This document shows positions 61,780 through 64,000 of a DNA stretch of 64,000 nucleotides, in pieces. Both the position numbers and the translations under genes were made by a program. The notes beneath the pieces are model-generated. The model worked only from the letters and a program-made list of their open reading frames with translations. It was not told the DNA's origin and ran no database searches. Source of the stretch: Prevotella sp. (GTDB lineage Bacteria > Bacteroidota > Bacteroidia > Bacteroidales > Bacteroidaceae); the NCBI GenBank assembly GCA_017412705.1, contig JAFPWS010000044.1:1-64000 (forward strand), in the 5' to 3' direction. The number at the start of each line of letters is the position of its first letter. Within the stretch, counting starts at the first letter, position 1.

Positions 61780-62871
61780 TCACACAAAGTCGTCGCCATA
61801 CTTTATCTTGGCCTCGTTGACATATTTGCGGACCAGGGCCGAGGAGTCACCCTTCTTACAGATGAGCAAAACGTTGCCTTCCTCTGCCACGATATAGCCA
61901 TCCAGTCCGTTGATGACACCCAGCCGTCCCTTGGGCAGCTTGATGACATTGTTGTGCGAGTCTTCCATCATGACCTCCGAGTCGATGACTACATTGTCGT
62001 CCTCGCCACGGCGCTTGCACTCATAAATGGCATGCCACGTACCCAGGTCGGCCCAGCCGAAGTCGCAGCGCATGACGAAGACGTCGTCACAACGTTCCAA
62101 CACGCCCTGGTCGATGCTCAGGTTGGGATATGAGGGATAGTGCTCATTGACGAAGGCCATCTCCTGCTCGATGGTATAGTTGGACAGGTGTCCGTCGAAG
62201 CGGCCCAGCACATCGGGGAACAAGCGACGGAAGCAGACATTCAGGAAGCGGGCATTGGCCAGGATGAGTCCCGTATTCCATAAGAACTCACCAGAGTCCA
62301 TGAACATCTGGGCGAATTCACGCTCAGGCTTTTCGGTAAACGACTGGACAGGATAGATATCGGGGTCGTCAGTAGGCTCGCCTTTCTGGATATAGCCATA
62401 GCCTGGCTCCGGACGAGTGGGTTCTACGCCCATGGTCAAGAGCTGGTCGTGATGGCTGACGAAATCAAAGGCTTCCTCCATGTTGCGGTAGAAGGCATCC
62501 TCGTTCAGCACGAACTGGTCGGAAGGAGTGATGACCACATTGCTCCTGAGGTTGCGACGGCATACCCGCATGTCGGCCCATGCCACGCTGGGAGCGGTGC
62601 CACGGTTGATGGGTTCCACCATCAGGTTCTCCTCATGAAGGTCGTCAAGCTGTTCACGCACCAAGGGAGCATATTCCCGATTGGTGCAGACGAAGATATT
62701 TTCCTTGGGAAGTATTCTTGAGAAACGGTCGAAGGTCTGTTGCAGCTGGGTGCGCCCCACGCCAAAGAAGTCGACAAACTGTTTCGGACGTTGTTCACGG
62801 CTGCATGGCCATAGTCGGCGGCCCTTACCTCCGGCCAGGATGATGCAATAGTTCTGGTTGTTAAGTTCCAT
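61780..62871 (-). CDS. manC: Mannose-1-phosphate guanylyltransferase
   Basis: Makes GDP-mannose from mannose 1-phosphate and GTP for surface polysaccharide or GDP-fucose synthesis, in the cytoplasm. It is 363 residues, a single nucleotidyltransferase domain without the phosphomannose isomerase half of longer ManC proteins. The signature CIILAGGKGRRLWPCSREQR plus PKQF is at residues 8-31. EPINRGTAPSVAWA, VVITPSDQFVLNEDAFYRNM, FTEKPEREFAQMF and FLWNTGLILA follow, all typical. The C-terminal left-handed helix contains DSHNNVIKLPKGRLGVINGL. The gene stands alone between tRNA-Leu and a truncated barrel gene; no other capsule gene is nearby. Confidence 0.93.
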   Translation of the reverse strand: MELNNQNYCIILAGGKGRRLWPCSREQRPKQFVDFFGVGRTQLQQTFDRFSRILPKENIFVCTNREYAPLVREQLDDLHEENLMVEPINRGTAPSVAWADMRVCRRNLRSNVVITPSDQFVLNEDAFYRNMEEAFDFVSHHDQLLTMGVEPTRPEPGYGYIQKGEPTDDPDIYPVQSFTEKPEREFAQMFMDSGEFLWNTGLILANARFLNVCFRRLFPDVLGRFDGHLSNYTIEQEMAFVNEHYPSYPNLSIDQGVLERCDDVFVMRCDFGWADLGTWHAIYECKRRGEDDNVVIDSEVMMEDSHNNVIKLPKGRLGVINGLDGYIVAEEGNVLLICKKGDSSALVRKYVNEAKIKYGDDFV

Positions 62872-62973
62872 ACTGTAGAATAAGGTTTTATTTACGAGTG
62901 CTAAGATACGAAGAATATTTCAGTCTGGCAAATATATAGGAGATTTTTAGGTTTTTATTATATATTTTACCGT

Positions 62974-64000
62974 TTAGAAAGCCATCCGCAACTGGAGCAG
63001 CAGGTCGGTCATGGAGGAACGGTTGACCTGTTGCTGTCCACTGGAGATGACGGCGCGGTCGAAATAGTTGGTGGTACCCACCTTGGCCGAGAACATAAAG
63101 CGTCCCGCATCGGCTCGGGCTGTCAGGGCGTAGCGGAGGCCATGACCGTAATACACGGGGAAGGAGAAGTCGTAGAGCACGGAAGGCTCATACTGGTAGA
63201 GGCGACTGTCGTAGTCGTCGGTACGGAACCAGCCAACATTGGCAGAGAGTTTGAGCCAGCGATGCTGATAAGAAGCAAACTGGCTTACCATCAAGCCACG
63301 GGAACGAGCAGTACGATTATCAATCATGACAGCATCAGCCTGGGTGGCAAGCGTCAGGACAGACCACAGAGGGAGTGATGCCCGCAGTCGGGCCCGATGC
63401 TCATAACGGTTCATCAGCAGCGTATGATTGTCGTTGTCACGCTGTCGAAGATGGAAACGATAGCGAGCCTCAACAGTTACTATATTATATAATAAGGAAC
63501 GCGCGAGGACAAAGGCATCAAAAGACTCACTGCCACTTGACACCTGATAGCGGGCCCAAGGGAAGTAGACATAGTCCAGATAGGCCTGCAACAGGGTATT
63601 CCTGGATGGCACCCATTTGGCACCCAGATAGAGGCCATGTTCGTTCTGAACATTAGAACCCTCACTGAAGGCATAGGCATGATAAGCGGTATAGCGCTTG
63701 TCGTAGTAGCGATGGAGCAGCATCAATGACCACTGGTCAGTCAGACGGTAGCTCAGCGTATGGAGGGCAGCCAAGGCCCCGTTGCGGTTGACAGCCGTCT
63801 CGCCTGCCAGGGAAACACGATGATGGGTATAGCTATAGTCGAGGCTGGCATTCAGGAAGTCATTACCGGCAAGGGCATAGCGGCGATAGAGCTGGGAAAC
63901 GGTTGGCGACCCTGAGGCAATATAGGGAACAAGGGTACGGTCGAAATGGGAATAGACCACATTGACATTGGCCGAGGCGACGCCTCCGAACTTCTGTCCT
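62974..64000 (-). CDS. C-terminal part of an outer-membrane barrel protein (5' end outside the window)
   Basis: The frame is open through the right edge of the window; the last visible upstream codons read GQKFGGVASANVNVVYSHFD. The GTG at 63960 is not a real start. The visible 342 codons are barrel-like: alternating aromatic and polar strands such as NASLDYSYTHHRVSLAGETA, WSLMLLHRYYDKRYTAYHAY and LLQAYLDYVYFPWARYQVSS. They end with LLLQLRMAF, a C-terminal Phe. In related genomes such a barrel is attached to an N-terminal helix-hairpin-helix region, but that part is not in this window, so the family is a suggestion only. Confidence 0.6.
   Translation of the reverse strand, partial: GQKFGGVASANVNVVYSHFDRTLVPYIASGSPTVSQLYRRYALAGNDFLNASLDYSYTHHRVSLAGETAVNRNGALAALHTLSYRLTDQWSLMLLHRYYDKRYTAYHAYAFSEGSNVQNEHGLYLGAKWVPSRNTLLQAYLDYVYFPWARYQVSSGSESFDAFVLARSLLYNIVTVEARYRFHLRQRDNDNHTLLMNRYEHRARLRASLPLWSVLTLATQADAVMIDNRTARSRGLMVSQFASYQHRWLKLSANVGWFRTDDYDSRLYQYEPSVLYDFSFPVYYGHGLRYALTARADAGRFMFSAKVGTTNYFDRAVISSGQQQVNRSSMTDLLLQLRMAF

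Overview
This 64-kb window is chromosomal DNA from a member of the Bacteroidales, most likely a Prevotella-type bacterium (Prevotella/Segatella/Xylanibacter). The evidence is a SusC/SusD polysaccharide-utilisation locus, many -33/-7 promoters of the Bacteroidetes form TTTG-N19/20-TAnnTTTG, many Sec-exported or lipobox proteins, and short C-terminal sorting tails of the type common in Prevotella. The species cannot be named from the sequence alone.

Layout. 1-0.7 kb: apparent end of an IS21-like element beside a gene remnant, then tRNA-Asn. 0.9-8 kb: housekeeping and envelope genes (S41 protease, sirtuin, two FKBP isomerases, rbfA, a LolC/E-type permease, murI, Skp/OmpH). 8-12.6 kb: a three-gene efflux operon (TolC, HlyD/EmrA, EmrB-type MFS). 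12.7-15.2 kb: an accessory patch with a two-gene cassette encoding a retropepsin-like aspartic protease, a broken AraC regulator abutting a nitroreductase remnant, a small secreted protein, and a large nested inverted repeat. 15-38 kb: a C10 cysteine protease with a 50-residue peptide gene behind it, then an arabinan-utilisation locus. The locus holds SusC, SusD, a surface glycan-binding lipoprotein, three GH43 enzymes, two GH51 arabinofuranosidases and a membrane-spanning regulator. 38-42.7 kb: a 1459-residue repeat-built secreted protein. 43-47 kb: an RluA-type pseudouridine synthase, enolase and a TPR protein. 47-56 kb: an outer-membrane protein operon (multi-barrel protein, OmpA-domain protein, two DUF3575-like proteins), a short self-contained transcription unit that may encode a 21-residue peptide, and an OmpA porin. 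56-64 kb: a DUF1573 lipoprotein, another lipoprotein, a 1393-residue surface lipoprotein, tRNA-Leu, a mannose-1-phosphate guanylyltransferase and a truncated barrel protein.

How the genes work together. In the arabinan locus the lipoprotein endo-arabinanase would cut arabinan at the surface, the glycan-binding protein and SusD would capture oligosaccharides, and SusC would import them. Periplasmic GH43 and GH51 enzymes would release arabinose. The regulator, cotranscribed with one GH51 gene, spans the membrane and carries a sensor propeller and an AraC DNA-binding domain, but it has no histidine kinase or receiver domain.

The least explained features are: the nested 11-bp/22-bp repeat palindrome at 14.5-14.8 kb, whose 22-bp unit recurs at 56.0 kb; the peptide gene behind the C10 protease; the promoter-peptide-terminator unit at 54.4-54.7 kb; and the retropepsin cassette.
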